A stretch of 64,000 nt of DNA from assembly GCA_019359035.1 (NCBI GenBank), contig JAHHIC010000032.1, forward strand, positions 1 through 64,000, in the 5' to 3' direction. Position 1 is the first letter of the stretch. Each line of letters begins with the position of its first letter. The position numbers and the translations under genes are program-made. Positions 19,195 to 27,970 of the stretch are shown one piece after another. The notes under the pieces were generated by a model, which ran no database searches, was not told the DNA's origin, and saw only the letters and a program-made list of their open reading frames with translations. The DNA comes from Scytonematopsis contorta HA4267-MV1. Lineage in GTDB: Bacteria > Cyanobacteriota > Cyanobacteriia > Cyanobacteriales > Nostocaceae.

Positions 19195-20379
19195 ATGACT
19201 GCTAATGCTACTTTATTTGATTTCACCAATTCTACGGATTTAATTTTAGAGATTCCCACTGCTGCCCGAAAACAAAACTTGAATCAAGTGGGTGTTTTTT
19301 CTAGCCCTATTTCTCAGTACCAAGCTTATATTAATGAACTTTGCCTACAGGCTGTCTTACCTTGGATACAGGAAGATTTTTCCCCACAGGCAAAGGTTTG
19401 GCCAAATTCCACTGCTTTACCCAGTTTTTGGGAAGTAGTTAATGGGACAACTATATTATTAGACGGCCGTAGATTTATCTTGGTTCCCAGTGAGTCGATT
19501 GATTTGAGCGAGTTACGGGTTCCTCAAGAATGGGTCGATATCCCTGAGCTGATTGGTGATTATTATTTAGCAGTCCAAGTAGAACCTGATGAAGGTTGGG
19601 TAAATGTTTGGGGTTACACTACCCATGCAGCACTCAAAAATTCTGGGAAGTATGACGCTGGCGATCGCACTTATTCTTTGGATGGGGATGAGCTAATAAA
19701 CGACATTGCGGTTTTGAGTGTAGCGTGGGAAATGTGTCCGCAGGAAAGCACGAAAAGCGCAATTATACCCTTGACAATATCACAAATCCAGGCAGAAAAT
19801 CTCATATCTCGCCTAGCAAACCCAGAAATAATCACACCCAGATTGGCGATACCATTCCAAATGTGGGGAGCATTACTAGCACATGGCGGTTGGCGACAAA
19901 GTTTATATCAAAAACGTACTGGACAACCAGAACAATTATCTGTCGTCAAATGGCTGAAAGATGGCGTATCCCAATTCGCTCAAACTATCGGCTGGAATAA
20001 ATTTGATTTACAACCAACTGTAGCAGGAGCCAGAAGCGTAGAACAAATAGAAGCACCAGCAGAAACATCAACAATATTATGCAAACAACTATCAATCGCA
20101 GGTCAAAATTATGAGCTGAGAGTAATACCACAAAATATAGACAATCAAATAACTTGGCGATTTGAATTGCGAAACGCTAACCTGGGAGCTGCGATACCAG
20201 GAGGCTTTAAACTGAGACTGCTGACGGAAGATTTACAATCATTTGCGAATAATGAAGATATTGCTACCACAGCAGTTCCAGAATTATTTGTGGAAATAGC
20301 CCTAGAACCAGGTGAAGGAATAGTTTGGGAAATAGAACCTTTGCCAGAAAACTACGACCGAGAAATTCTCAAGTTTTAA
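19195..20379 (+). CDS. DUF1822 family protein
   Basis: A 394-residue protein with the DUF1822 signature (ISQYQAYINELCLQAVLPWI, and later FWEVVNGTTILLDGRRFILVPSE and WVDIPELIGDYYLAVQVEPD). The C-terminal section is a beta-rich domain (FKLRLLTEDLQSF, EPGEGIVWEIEPLP). It has no signal peptide or membrane segment. In cyanobacteria this family follows sigma-like genes and often sits beside CHAT or CHASE2 sensor genes; its biochemical role is unknown. The ribosome site CGGAGAAA precedes the ATG. It carries a HIP1 octamer (GCGATCGC) at 19661-19668 and ends 4 bp before the next gene, so the two are probably cotranscribed. Confidence 0.85.
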   Translation: MTANATLFDFTNSTDLILEIPTAARKQNLNQVGVFSSPISQYQAYINELCLQAVLPWIQEDFSPQAKVWPNSTALPSFWEVVNGTTILLDGRRFILVPSESIDLSELRVPQEWVDIPELIGDYYLAVQVEPDEGWVNVWGYTTHAALKNSGKYDAGDRTYSLDGDELINDIAVLSVAWEMCPQESTKSAIIPLTISQIQAENLISRLANPEIITPRLAIPFQMWGALLAHGGWRQSLYQKRTGQPEQLSVVKWLKDGVSQFAQTIGWNKFDLQPTVAGARSVEQIEAPAETSTILCKQLSIAGQNYELRVIPQNIDNQITWRFELRNANLGAAIPGGFKLRLLTEDLQSFANNEDIATTAVPELFVEIALEPGEGIVWEIEPLPENYDREILKF

Positions 20380-20383
20380 GCTT

Positions 20384-20914
20384 ATGTTTTACGCGAAAAT
20401 ATCTAGTAAGGTGGAGAATTATGGAACAAGTAAAGATGAAATAAAATCCATGAAAGAAAAAACCAAGCAAAAAATCCGTATATGGGCAATGCTGTGTCAT
20501 GTTTGTGCCTTAACATGGATACCCTTAGCTTGGACAATATTTTTAATCCCGTTGTATATTCCATTTCTGAGTATATTCGGACCATTATTAGTATGGCGAT
20601 TCAAAAAATCACAACACCCTTGGATAGATTTTCAAGGTAGAGAAGCCTTGAATTTTCAGTTATCAATCGCAGTTTATACATTCATAGTTATAGTCATATC
20701 ACTAATATTATTTTTTATCAGTGTTGGTGTGATTGTATTGACTAACAATATAGGTCACCATGTAAAAATTATTTTAAATAGTTTACTGATAGTGTTAGTT
20801 AGTGTGAATTTCGGGATGTTATTATTACAACTTATATTAGTACCTTGCGCTGGCATTAGAGCTTATAAAGGGGAACACTATCGCTATCCACTGACAATAA
20901 GATTTTTGAAGTGA
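20384..20914 (+). CDS. DUF4870 domain membrane protein
   Basis: A 176-residue protein with three or four membrane helices: LCHVCALTWIPLAWTIFLIP, YIPFLSIFGPLLVW, a long segment VYTFIVIVISLILFFISVGV and SLLIVLVSVNFGMLLLQLIL. Between helices it has HPWIDFQGREALNFQLSI, the DUF4870 signature (Q-G-R-E-A-x-N-F/W-Q). The ending GIRAYKGEHYRYPLTIRFLK is also typical. Function unknown. It starts 4 bp after DUF1822. An alternative start at an ATG around residue 23 would remove a polar N-terminus not usual in the family. Confidence 0.8.
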   Translation: MFYAKISSKVENYGTSKDEIKSMKEKTKQKIRIWAMLCHVCALTWIPLAWTIFLIPLYIPFLSIFGPLLVWRFKKSQHPWIDFQGREALNFQLSIAVYTFIVIVISLILFFISVGVIVLTNNIGHHVKIILNSLLIVLVSVNFGMLLLQLILVPCAGIRAYKGEHYRYPLTIRFLK

Positions 20915-20988
20915 GGAAGAACCTAACCCCCCAACCCCCCTTCCCTAATCGGTCTGTGGGGGGCTACGATTTTTTTTAAGGAATACTC

Positions 20989-21100
20989 CTAATTAAGAAG
21001 ACGCCTAATTAAGAAGACGCCTAATTAAGAAGACGCCTAATTAAGAAGACGCCTAATTAAGAAGACGCCTAATTAAGAAGACGCCTAATTAAGAAGACGC
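20989..21100. repeat. Seven tandem copies of a 16-bp unit, CTAATTAAGAAGACGC
   Basis: Seven identical 16-bp units in a row. The last unit runs into GATAAATCGCGTCTCTAC (to 21119), the right part of the GTAGAGACGCG hairpin family, so the array looks like an expansion of one degenerate hairpin arm. It lies in a 401-bp gap that also holds CCCCTTCCC-type hairpins at about 20930-20965 and 21180-21228. No coding sequence. Confidence 0.9.
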
Positions 21101-21315
21101 GATAAATCGCGTCTCTACAGCAGATGTAGCGCATATAACATATTTGAATTCCAAAAAGCGACAACGATACACTCTCTTATCCCCCCTTCCCTAATAGGGA
21201 AGGGGGTTAGGGGGTTAGGTCTCTTTATTTGATGTATTTAAGAGTACAAAGTTATTATTTAATAATGTAACATTTAAGTGGTAGCATTTCCAACGTTGGA
21301 TATTGGGAATAGCTA

Positions 21316-21882
21316 TTGGATACCAATCAACTTGACTTGTTCTCACTCTCGGAAATTGTTTCTGTACCTAGTAACAGAAATCCAGTGTTATTGATGGACG
21401 AAAAGACTTTAGCTAATTGGAAGTCACAAATATTCATCCATCAACAACAAGTAAGAACAAGCGAATCAAATCAACAAACTAGTTTATTCAGCGTGCCAAA
21501 ATCTCACGTTGACCCGGATATTATTGACCCTTTTGCGTTACAACTATCACCTTTATCTTTTTACAGACTACCTACAGATAGTCCTGGAGAAGCCTGCTTG
21601 TACTTTGTGACCGATATGGCATCGAATTTGCTGCTTTATGTTGGTGAAACCTGTAAATCTAATAAACGCTGGAAAGGTGTACATGATTGCAAAAGATACA
21701 TTGAGAAATATCAAGATTTACATTACCGCTATGGATTAAAAACAACAGTTAACATAGCATTTTGGTGGGATGCACCAGTACAAACTCGACCACGACAAAG
21801 ATTAGAATTAGCACTAATTCAAAAATGGCAACCCCCTTTTAATAAAGAGTGCTGGAAGTATTGGGGACAACCATTTGGATGA
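21316..21882 (+). CDS. GIY-YIG-type nuclease with N-terminal beta-clamp motif
   Basis: A 188-residue protein. The C-terminal 95 residues read EACLYFVTDMASNLLLYVGE, then HDCKRYIEKYQDL, RQRLELALIQKWQPPFN and KECWKYWGQP, fitting the GIY-YIG fold (modified GIY strand, YVGE, catalytic Arg region, E in LELALI, terminal PPFN). The N-terminus contains QLDLF at residues 5-9, an exact match to the bacterial sliding-clamp binding motif QL[SD]LF. The start would be TTG at 21316; if translation began at the next Met (residue about 27) the clamp motif would be lost. Role inferred: DNA repair or invasive-DNA cleavage coupled to replication. Confidence 0.75.
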   Translation: MDTNQLDLFSLSEIVSVPSNRNPVLLMDEKTLANWKSQIFIHQQQVRTSESNQQTSLFSVPKSHVDPDIIDPFALQLSPLSFYRLPTDSPGEACLYFVTDMASNLLLYVGETCKSNKRWKGVHDCKRYIEKYQDLHYRYGLKTTVNIAFWWDAPVQTRPRQRLELALIQKWQPPFNKECWKYWGQPFG

Positions 21883-22040
21883 TAAAAAAAAGGGATTAAA
21901 TATATCATCATTTTTTCTATTTGTAAATCTACATTTAGGCAAACAAGGTATAACTCAATTGACTGACGATGACGGTTAGAAAGACTCCTAAACTCAAAAC
22001 ATAATCATGCAGTTATGTTATTGAAAGATAGGAGAAATCA

Positions 22041-22568
22041 ATGGCCACCGATAGTAATCCGGTTTCAATCAGCTCTGGCAAACAGTCGGATAACGTTCCC
22101 AATAATACCTCCCTAATTACAGCAGGTATATTGTTTGGACTGGGACTCGGCGGTTTTTTTGATGGAATTATCCTGCATGAAATTCTCCAGTGGCATCATA
22201 TGCTTACTGGTATCGGTTTCTCAGATACAACCGTTGCCGGACTAAAAATCAACACTCTTGCAGATGGGTTCTTTCATCTCGGTACTTACATACTGACTGT
22301 AAGCGGGTTAGTAGTTTTATGGCGAACTATCGAACGGGGTAATGTATCGTGGTCTTCCAGAGTTTTTGGAGGTGCGTTGCTGATGGGAGCAGGAATATTT
22401 AACTTGCTTGAAGGAGTTATTGACCATCATTTGTTAGGTATCCATCATGTAAAGCCAGGACCAAACGAACTCGCATGGGACTTAGGATTCCTCGTGGTGG
22501 GTGTCCTTCTCGCTTTCATAGGATGGCTGCTTTTGGAGGCTGGCCGACGCAATCCAATACTTAAATAA
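22041..22568 (+). CDS. DUF2243 family membrane protein
   Basis: A 175-residue protein with four membrane helices and the DUF2243 signature: AGILFGLGLGGFFDGIILHE, LQWHHMLTG, DGFFHLGTYILTVSGLVVLW, LEGVIDHHLLGIHHV and ELAWDLGFLVVGVLLAFIGW. Several conserved His residues within or next to helices suggest a metal or heme role, but no function has been established for the family. AGGAG lies 7 bp upstream of ATG. It stands alone, 160 bp after the GIY-YIG gene. Confidence 0.85.
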   Translation: MATDSNPVSISSGKQSDNVPNNTSLITAGILFGLGLGGFFDGIILHEILQWHHMLTGIGFSDTTVAGLKINTLADGFFHLGTYILTVSGLVVLWRTIERGNVSWSSRVFGGALLMGAGIFNLLEGVIDHHLLGIHHVKPGPNELAWDLGFLVVGVLLAFIGWLLLEAGRRNPILK

Positions 22569-22644
22569 CGGATTCTAATGATGCAGTCTAATAACTGAAA
22601 AGTAATTCAACTTTTCGCCATAGATGTAATTTTTGTAAAGATTC

Positions 22645-22663
22645 CGTAAACATACTGTTTACG
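22645..22663. promoter_or_regulatory. Inverted repeat CGTAAAC-ATACT-GTTTACG
   Basis: A perfect 7-bp inverted repeat with 5-bp spacer between the DUF2243 and CAP genes. It lacks a T-run, so an operator for the downstream CAP gene is more likely than a terminator, but neither is shown. Confidence 0.35.
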
Positions 22664-22799
22664 ATTGATTTTCTCGTAGTTAGAAAAATATAAACGGATG
22701 TAAATTATTATTCTTTAACAAACAAACTAAATAAAGAAACGTAATAAAAACACTACATCCGCTTCCTATATGTTAACAACTACGACACCAAGGTTATAA

Positions 22800-23540
22800 A
22801 TGCGGCTTATACTCTTCTGGATTCTACTTCCCATCGCTTTCATGATTAGCGCTGTTGAATTTGTCTTAAACGCCAACTCTGTATCAGCACAAGCAACAGC
22901 TATTTCTACAGCAACAGAGGTCAAGCAAACAAAGGATACCAAGATAGCTGTTGTACAAGCTAATTACCTATCGCAGCTAGAAAAAGATGTGATAGTAGAA
23001 ATGAATAAAGTACGAGCCAATCCAGAGTCGTATATACCGATGATGGAAGAGTATAAAGAGCGTTTTGTGGGCAACCGTATCCAACTCCCTCAGCGTAAAT
23101 TCATGATGACTAAAGAAGGTCGAGCAGCAGTTAATGAAGCAATCGCCTTTCTGAAAAAACAACCTCCTGTCAGCCAGTTGAGTCCATCTAAGGGTATTTC
23201 GTTGGCTGCAAGAGACCATGTTAACGACCAAGGAGTAGCAGGTACATTTGGTCACCAGGGGACAGATAGAAGTGACCCATTTGTCCGTATGGAACGTTAT
23301 GGAAAGTGGCGTGTCACAGGTGGAGAAAATATTGCTTATGGTTATACAACTGCTCAAGATATTGTTATGCAATTAATTATTGATGACGGTGTACCATCAC
23401 GTGGTCACCGAGTAAATATGTTTAATCCTGACTACAGGATTGCTGGTGTTGCCTACGGAAGTCATAAAACATACAGAGTTATGTGTACTATCGGATATGC
23501 TGGAGGTTTTGACGAAAAAGCTTTTAGTATCCAGTCCTAA
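22800..23540 (+). CDS. Secreted CAP (SCP/PR-1) domain protein
   Basis: A 246-residue protein with a signal peptide (hydrophobic residues about 2-22, cleavage probably after the SVSAQA site near 31) and a CAP domain: EKDVIVEMNKVRANPESYIP at the start, SLAARDHVNDQG, FGHQGTDRSDPFVRMERYG, GENIAYG, and DDGVPSRGHRVNMFNPDYRI at the end. The conserved His/Glu pairs of CAP cavities (DHVND, GENI, RGHR) are present. CAP proteins are extracellular; in bacteria the role is unknown, with lipid binding or cell-surface functions proposed. It is followed 3 bp later by a hairpin repeat that may end the transcript. Confidence 0.88.
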   Translation: MRLILFWILLPIAFMISAVEFVLNANSVSAQATAISTATEVKQTKDTKIAVVQANYLSQLEKDVIVEMNKVRANPESYIPMMEEYKERFVGNRIQLPQRKFMMTKEGRAAVNEAIAFLKKQPPVSQLSPSKGISLAARDHVNDQGVAGTFGHQGTDRSDPFVRMERYGKWRVTGGENIAYGYTTAQDIVMQLIIDDGVPSRGHRVNMFNPDYRIAGVAYGSHKTYRVMCTIGYAGGFDEKAFSIQS

Positions 23541-23543
23541 AAA

Positions 23544-23573
23544 TGTAGAGACGTTACATGTAACGTCTCTACA
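23544..23573. repeat. Hairpin repeat, GTAGAGACGTTACATG variant
   Basis: A 30-bp palindrome just after the CAP stop codon, identical to the one at 11399-11428. It may serve as a terminator between the convergent CAP and M50 genes. Confidence 0.75.
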
Positions 23574-23603
23574 GGGTATATAACGTTGTTACGGGGTTCT
23601 AAA

Positions 23604-24368
23604 TTATTTCTTATAAGCCACACGCAAACTTTGCACCAGAATTAATACTGATGCTATCGCCATTAACCCACCCCAAAACCAGTAAGGTAACAATAATTCT
23701 CGTTGCATTTGTGCGGTGTCAGAAATACCTAGTGGACCAGCATTGTAACTAAATAAATAATCAAGCTGGTGATATGTACTTACGCAAGCTTGTACCCCCA
23801 AAAATTGAATAGCAAACCCCTGAACAACAGATGAAGTTTTTAAGGCAATACCCAAAATAAGTAAACTAAACATTGGAATTGCGACGATTCCAAACAGCGA
23901 GCGTACCCAAATTAGTGTAGAAATTAATAAAAAACTTCCTAAAATTTTTAAGCTTAAATTAGCTGCTTTAAAACTACGAGATGCTAAGATTAATGCCGCA
24001 CCTGCAATTGGAGGACCCATTGGACCAGCCGCTGCGATTAAAGCACGACCAATAGAACCCAGTAATAAATCACCACGATAGCCATAAGCTGCGACACCGG
24101 AACCGTCTGAGTTAATTTGTAACTGATGAAAATTTCCCCCTAAAATTATAGCCATTAAACCGTGAGCCATTTCATGGAACCAAGTCGCAAGAATGGTAAA
24201 GGGGTATAAAATGTAATCACCTCCTGGAACTTGCCACAGTACAGCGGTAAAAATTGCTGCTATAATTAACCAGGAAAGTTCCATACGCTCAATAACAGCT
24301 TGAGTTTTATTATTTTCAACATTTTTATTGTTGAACAACTCTTCAATTTCTTTACGCAAATCCCTCAT
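23604..24368 (-). CDS. M50 family (site-2 protease-like) membrane metallopeptidase
   Basis: About 254 residues from ATG 24368, preferred because AAGGA lies 8 bp upstream; a GTG six codons earlier is in frame. The zinc motif HEMAH sits in the membrane segment TILATWFHEMAHGLMAIILG, followed by several hydrophobic helices (AAAGPMGPPIAGAALILAS, LLISTLIWVRSLFGIVAIPM, GIALKTSSVVQGFAI) and a last helix WGGLMAIASVLILVQSL. This matches the M50B-like family, which replaces the classical second motif. Such proteins cut membrane substrates within the bilayer; the substrate here is unknown. It stands alone. Confidence 0.85.
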   Translation of the reverse strand: MRDLRKEIEELFNNKNVENNKTQAVIERMELSWLIIAAIFTAVLWQVPGGDYILYPFTILATWFHEMAHGLMAIILGGNFHQLQINSDGSGVAAYGYRGDLLLGSIGRALIAAAGPMGPPIAGAALILASRSFKAANLSLKILGSFLLISTLIWVRSLFGIVAIPMFSLLILGIALKTSSVVQGFAIQFLGVQACVSTYHQLDYLFSYNAGPLGISDTAQMQRELLLPYWFWGGLMAIASVLILVQSLRVAYKK

Positions 24369-24392
24369 AGTAAATCCTTTTTTCACACAATA

Positions 24393-24536
24393 TGTAATTC
24401 GTAATTTGTAATTCGTAATTATCCAGGGTTAAATTTTTCTTTTTTCATACGTCCGTAAGTTTTGTATTAGGCAGAAGTTGACAGCTACAAAACTTAACTA
24501 CAAATTACAAATTACAAATTACGAACTACAAATTAC
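24393..24536. repeat. Inverted ATTACAA/GTAATTC heptamer arrays
   Basis: TGTAATTCGTAATT repeats at 24393-24424 face AAATTACAAATTACAA repeats at 24497-24536, separated by about 70 bp. This would give an AT-rich hairpin between the M50 and FHA genes. A heptamer-type STRR. Confidence 0.65.
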
Positions 24537-24607
24537 TTTCATCCATCTTAGCGAAGGAACAAGGAAGAATGAAGAAGGAAGAAGGAAGTCTTCCTTCAGC
24601 AAATCAG

Positions 24608-25594
24608 CTAAGAAAGTTGAAATAGGAATGTTACTAAATCACCTTTACCCATACTAATGCGGTCACCAGGACGCAAACGATGGCGATTTCCTGGTAAAAG
24701 GGGTAAGTTATTGATGTAAGTACCGTTAGAAGAACCAACATCTTCTATATAAAAAGCATCACCTTCAACGCGAATATCTGCGTGAACCCGCGAAACAATT
24801 TCGGAATTTGGAAACCCGGAAACGTCCACATCTGGAGGAATGCGGTCATTTGGTTTGCCTATATGAATTACCGAAAGTGTTGGGGATAATTCGATTTGGG
24901 CATCGGTTTGCACATGAACTAGCCGTGCCATTAATTGCTGCAATTGAGTTCTAGCAATTGTGGCTTCGGCTGGAACTGAGGTTGCTGGTATTGGCTCAGG
25001 TACTGGTGCGGCTTCTGGTGCGGCTTCTGGTGCTGGTGCTGGTGCTGGCTCAGGCGCTGGTGCAACCGCTTCTGGCACTGGTATTGGGGCAATCTCTGGT
25101 GCTGGTGTTACCGCTTCGGGTACTGGTATTGGCGCAGGTGCAACCGCTTCTGGAACTGGTATTGGTGCTGGTGCTGGTGCAACCGCTTCTGGAATGGGTA
25201 TAGGTGCTGGTGCTGGGGCTGGTGCTACTTCTGGAACTGGTATAGGTGCGGGTGCTGCTTCTGGTGTAACCATAGCAGTTGGAGGCAAAGGTCCAGAAGT
25301 AGCCCCAGATGTCACAACAAAGGTTTCTGGTTGGGGTTCTGGCGTGACTAATGGTGGTGGTACAGGGATATCAGGGGCAACTGTTGTGGAACCAGCTACC
25401 GGAGCTGCTACGGCTGCGGTAGCTTCTCGATAGGCCCGTAAGTTAAACCCACACTGACCGCAAAAAGAAGCATCAGACTGCACGCTAGCCCCACAACTGG
25501 GACAGCTCGTAGTTGCTGGTAATGGTGTGTAACACGCTTCACATTGGATAGCGCCGTCTGGGTTGGGGTGACTGCAGTTTGGACAGACGATCAT
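24608..25594 (-). CDS. Zinc-ribbon, Pro/Ala-linker, FHA domain protein
   Basis: A 328-residue protein. Residues 1-52 hold two zinc ribbons (CPNC...CEAC and CPSCG...CGQCG). Residues about 65-205 are a low-complexity linker of repeated PIPVPEAVAPAPAP units. The C-terminus, from about residue 230, is an FHA domain: LSVIHIGKPNDR, SEIVSRVHADI (phosphopeptide-binding Arg, Ser and His), VGSSNGTYINN (the S-N-G-T motif) and GDRISMG. FHA domains bind phosphothreonine, so it probably serves Ser/Thr kinase signalling. It stands alone and divergent from no near neighbour. The linker repeats are likely to vary in length between strains. Confidence 0.9.
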   Translation of the reverse strand: MIVCPNCSHPNPDGAIQCEACYTPLPATTSCPSCGASVQSDASFCGQCGFNLRAYREATAAVAAPVAGSTTVAPDIPVPPPLVTPEPQPETFVVTSGATSGPLPPTAMVTPEAAPAPIPVPEVAPAPAPAPIPIPEAVAPAPAPIPVPEAVAPAPIPVPEAVTPAPEIAPIPVPEAVAPAPEPAPAPAPEAAPEAAPVPEPIPATSVPAEATIARTQLQQLMARLVHVQTDAQIELSPTLSVIHIGKPNDRIPPDVDVSGFPNSEIVSRVHADIRVEGDAFYIEDVGSSNGTYINNLPLLPGNRHRLRPGDRISMGKGDLVTFLFQLS

Positions 25595-25815
25595 GGAGTT
25601 ATGCCTTTGTTCAGAGCTTTATCAAAAAATAGTGCTTACCAAGCAGAGGAGCGACTCTAGCTAGAAATTGTAACAATTAATTCACAACGGGAGGTTCGGC
25701 TTTACCAAAGCTGTAGAAATTATGAATTATGAAGTTTGAATTATGAAGTATAAATTATGAAGTAAGAACTGTTTAGTTGTTCATCATTCATGATTCGTAA
25801 TTCACCATTCATAAT

Positions 25816-26538
25816 TCATCCTTTTAGCTCATTTCCTGCTGCTGCGTCGAGTAACCACCAAAGTTCTCCTTGGGGTTGAATTAAACGAGATGGGTAAGTG
25901 AATTCGTCTTCTTGCTCCGCAAAAATACGAGCTAAGGCTGGTACTTTGTTAGCTCCAGCTACCACAAAAATAACGCACCGAGCAGCATTGATAAAAGGAT
26001 ACGTGAAGGTGATGCGAGGGCTACCATCTTTGTTACCCACTGTAATTAAGCGGTCGCGTACTTTTAATGCCTCTGTTTGGGGAAACAAAGACGCTGTGTG
26101 TGCATCATCACCCATACCCAGCAAAATCACATCTAAAGAAGGAAATTCTCCAACACCAGCATGAAAAAATTCCTGTAGATGCTTTTCATGCTTATCTGCT
26201 GCTACTGTTGGATCAACTTCATCTGTAGGCATGGTGTGGATATTCGTTGCGGGAATATCTACTCGGTCAAGCCACGCACGTCTTGCCATCAGTTGATTGC
26301 TGTCTGGATGGTCTGGTGCAACGTAACGCTCATCTCCCCAAAAAACATGAATTTTATCCCAAGGCAGTTTTTGAGAGGCAATCGCTTCGTACAATGGTTT
26401 TGGTGTACTACCGCCAGATAAAGCAATTGTAAATTGCCCCCGTTGTTGAATGGCGGTTTCTATCTTGGATAGTACTAATTCTAGCGCTCGTGACACCAGC
26501 GCAGACTGGTCATTTAGAACTTCTATCTTCTTTGTCAT
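25816..26538 (-). CDS. pgl: 6-phosphogluconolactonase
   Basis: About 240 residues from ATG 26538, chosen because GAGGAAGCG is directly upstream and it gives the usual family length; a longer frame to 26616 adds 26 unconserved residues. Signature segments: FTIALSGGSTPKPLYEAI (phosphate loop), VFWGDERYVAPDHPDSN, LDVILLGMGDDAHTASLFP and RITFTYPFINAARCVIFVV. It hydrolyses 6-phosphogluconolactone in the oxidative pentose phosphate pathway, which in cyanobacteria powers dark metabolism and nitrogen fixation. Cytoplasmic. It is not next to zwf here. Confidence 0.93.
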   Translation of the reverse strand: MTKKIEVLNDQSALVSRALELVLSKIETAIQQRGQFTIALSGGSTPKPLYEAIASQKLPWDKIHVFWGDERYVAPDHPDSNQLMARRAWLDRVDIPATNIHTMPTDEVDPTVAADKHEKHLQEFFHAGVGEFPSLDVILLGMGDDAHTASLFPQTEALKVRDRLITVGNKDGSPRITFTYPFINAARCVIFVVAGANKVPALARIFAEQEDEFTYPSRLIQPQGELWWLLDAAAGNELKG

Positions 26539-26642
26539 CGCTTCCTCACTACTATTGCCTAAGTTTTGCCTACTTCCAGCAATACAATAGCGGACTTCTA
26601 ACAACTCTTCTGTCACTTTCTAAAACTTTTAACATGAATTGC

Positions 26643-26844
26643 GGGTAATGGGTAATTGGTAATGGGTAATTGGTAATGGGGAGTGGGTATAAACATAGAA
26701 CACTATTTTCCCAGATTTCCCGTTAGTGCTGAAGACTAAGTATGTTCAGTCTTGACAAAATTTGTTTTTCTTAATGTTAATTTTTTAAGTGTCTCTAAGC
26801 CATTACCCATTACCAATTCCCCACTCCCAATTCCCCATTACCCC
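26643..26844. repeat. Inverted GGTAATT/GGGTAAT heptamer arrays upstream of pgl
   Basis: GGTAATGGGTAATTGG-type units at 26643-26690 face CCATTACCAATTCCCC units at 26800-26844. The right arm overlaps the end of the RNase PH gene and supplies its TAA stop (GGGTAATGGG on the minus strand). Confidence 0.75.
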
Positions 26845-27578
26845 ACAAAAATTTTATCCCAATCAACAATTGCTTCTCTTTGATAAATTAGCAATTGCTG
26901 AATTCCTTTTTCTGCAAAATCTAGGAGTTGATTGAGTTGGGTGCGACTAAAGCAACCATCCTCCGCTGTTCCTTGGACTTCGATGATTCCTAAGTGTTGA
27001 TTCATCACCACATTAAAATCTACTGTTGCGGCAACATCTTCTAGATAATTTAAATCTAAAAAAGCCTCGCCTTCCAGTAACCCTACAGAAATCGCTGCTA
27101 TTTGCCCTATTAAGGGAGAATGCTCTATGACTCCCTCATGCAACAAATGAGATATCGCACCTGCTAAAGCTACAAAAGAACCTGTAATGGCTGTTGTTCT
27201 GGTTCCTGCATCTGCTTGCAATACATCCGCATCTATTGTTAAGGTACGTTCTCCCAAAGCTCGTAAATCTAATGCTCCTCGTAAGCTGCGTCCAATTAAA
27301 CGCTGGATTTCTTGAGTCCGTCCAGACAATTTTAACCATTCCCGTTCTTGCCTCTGCTGAGTTGCGGAAGGCAACATTCTATACTCGGCGGTTAGCCAAC
27401 CCTTACCAGAGCCTTCGAGAAATTTAGGAACTTTTTCTGTAACACTGACAGTGCAAAGTACCTGAGTATCGCCACATTGAGCGAGAACAGAACCTGGTGC
27501 ATAGCGAGTAAAGTGCTGCACAAAGTTAATAGGACGAAGTTGGTAGGGTTGACGACCATCTGGACGCTGCCAAACCAT
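26838..27578 (-). CDS. rph: Ribonuclease PH
   Basis: A 246-residue protein, the family length. Signatures: [15 protein letters not shown] at the start, [33 protein letters not shown] with R-x-x-Q-E-R, [20 protein letters not shown] (phosphate site), [20 protein letters not shown] (catalytic Asp) and [18 protein letters not shown]. It trims tRNA 3' ends using phosphate. Cytoplasmic. The C-terminus, DWDKIFVG, ends at a stop codon that lies inside a GGTAATG heptamer array, so the last residues may have been reset by repeat insertion. Confidence 0.95.
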   Translation of the reverse strand: MVWQRPDGRQPYQLRPINFVQHFTRYAPGSVLAQCGDTQVLCTVSVTEKVPKFLEGSGKGWLTAEYRMLPSATQQRQEREWLKLSGRTQEIQRLIGRSLRGALDLRALGERTLTIDADVLQADAGTRTTAITGSFVALAGAISHLLHEGVIEHSPLIGQIAAISVGLLEGEAFLDLNYLEDVAATVDFNVVMNQHLGIIEVQGTAEDGCFSRTQLNQLLDFAEKGIQQLLIYQREAIVDWDKIFVG

Positions 27579-27697
27579 TGGAGTAGCCTCCTGAATAAAG
27601 GATATAGCCTTAGGTTACCTGAGAAATCCCTGTAATTAAATTAAAGCAACTCTACATTTTTTTTTATTTTCCATAATTTAATTTAAAACCCTGAACC

Positions 27698-27959
27698 TGA
27701 ATCAATACCTTCGCCATTTTACGAGAAATAAAGCTTTCACCCTCCACCGTTGATTAGGCGTTTCCGTTTTTTTAGCTTTGTTGAAAGCTGTATTAACATC
27801 GTCCAGATTTTTCGGGAAGGGGTTTTATTTAAATTCCTGTGGCATCAAGGGTTTCAGCTTTTGCCGTCGGCTGAAAATAAAACCCTTATTTTTTCACGAG
27901 TCGTGGGATTTTGCCCGGTTTCTGTGATACTCCATTTTGGCGAAGGTATTGTGAATCAA
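27698..27959. repeat. MITE-like element with imperfect terminal inverted repeats
   Basis: The left end TGAATCAATACCTTCGCC matches the right end GGCGAAGGTATTGTGAATCA as an inverted repeat with a 2-base offset. Inside, GGGTTTTATTT (about 27821) faces AAAATAAAACCC (about 27874). About 262 bp with no convincing gene. It fits a non-autonomous transposon between rph and adk. Confidence 0.45.
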
Positions 27960-27970
27960 TTAATTAAAAA

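Noticed and set aside
20989-21100. CRISPR-like look of the 16-bp tandem array
   Set aside because: Units are contiguous with no spacers, only 16 bp long, and no cas genes are present.
24958-25433. Long plus-strand open frames (Gly/Ala- and Leu/Val-rich)
   Set aside because: They are antisense shadows of the Pro/Ala repeat linker in the FHA gene, without ribosome sites or known domains.
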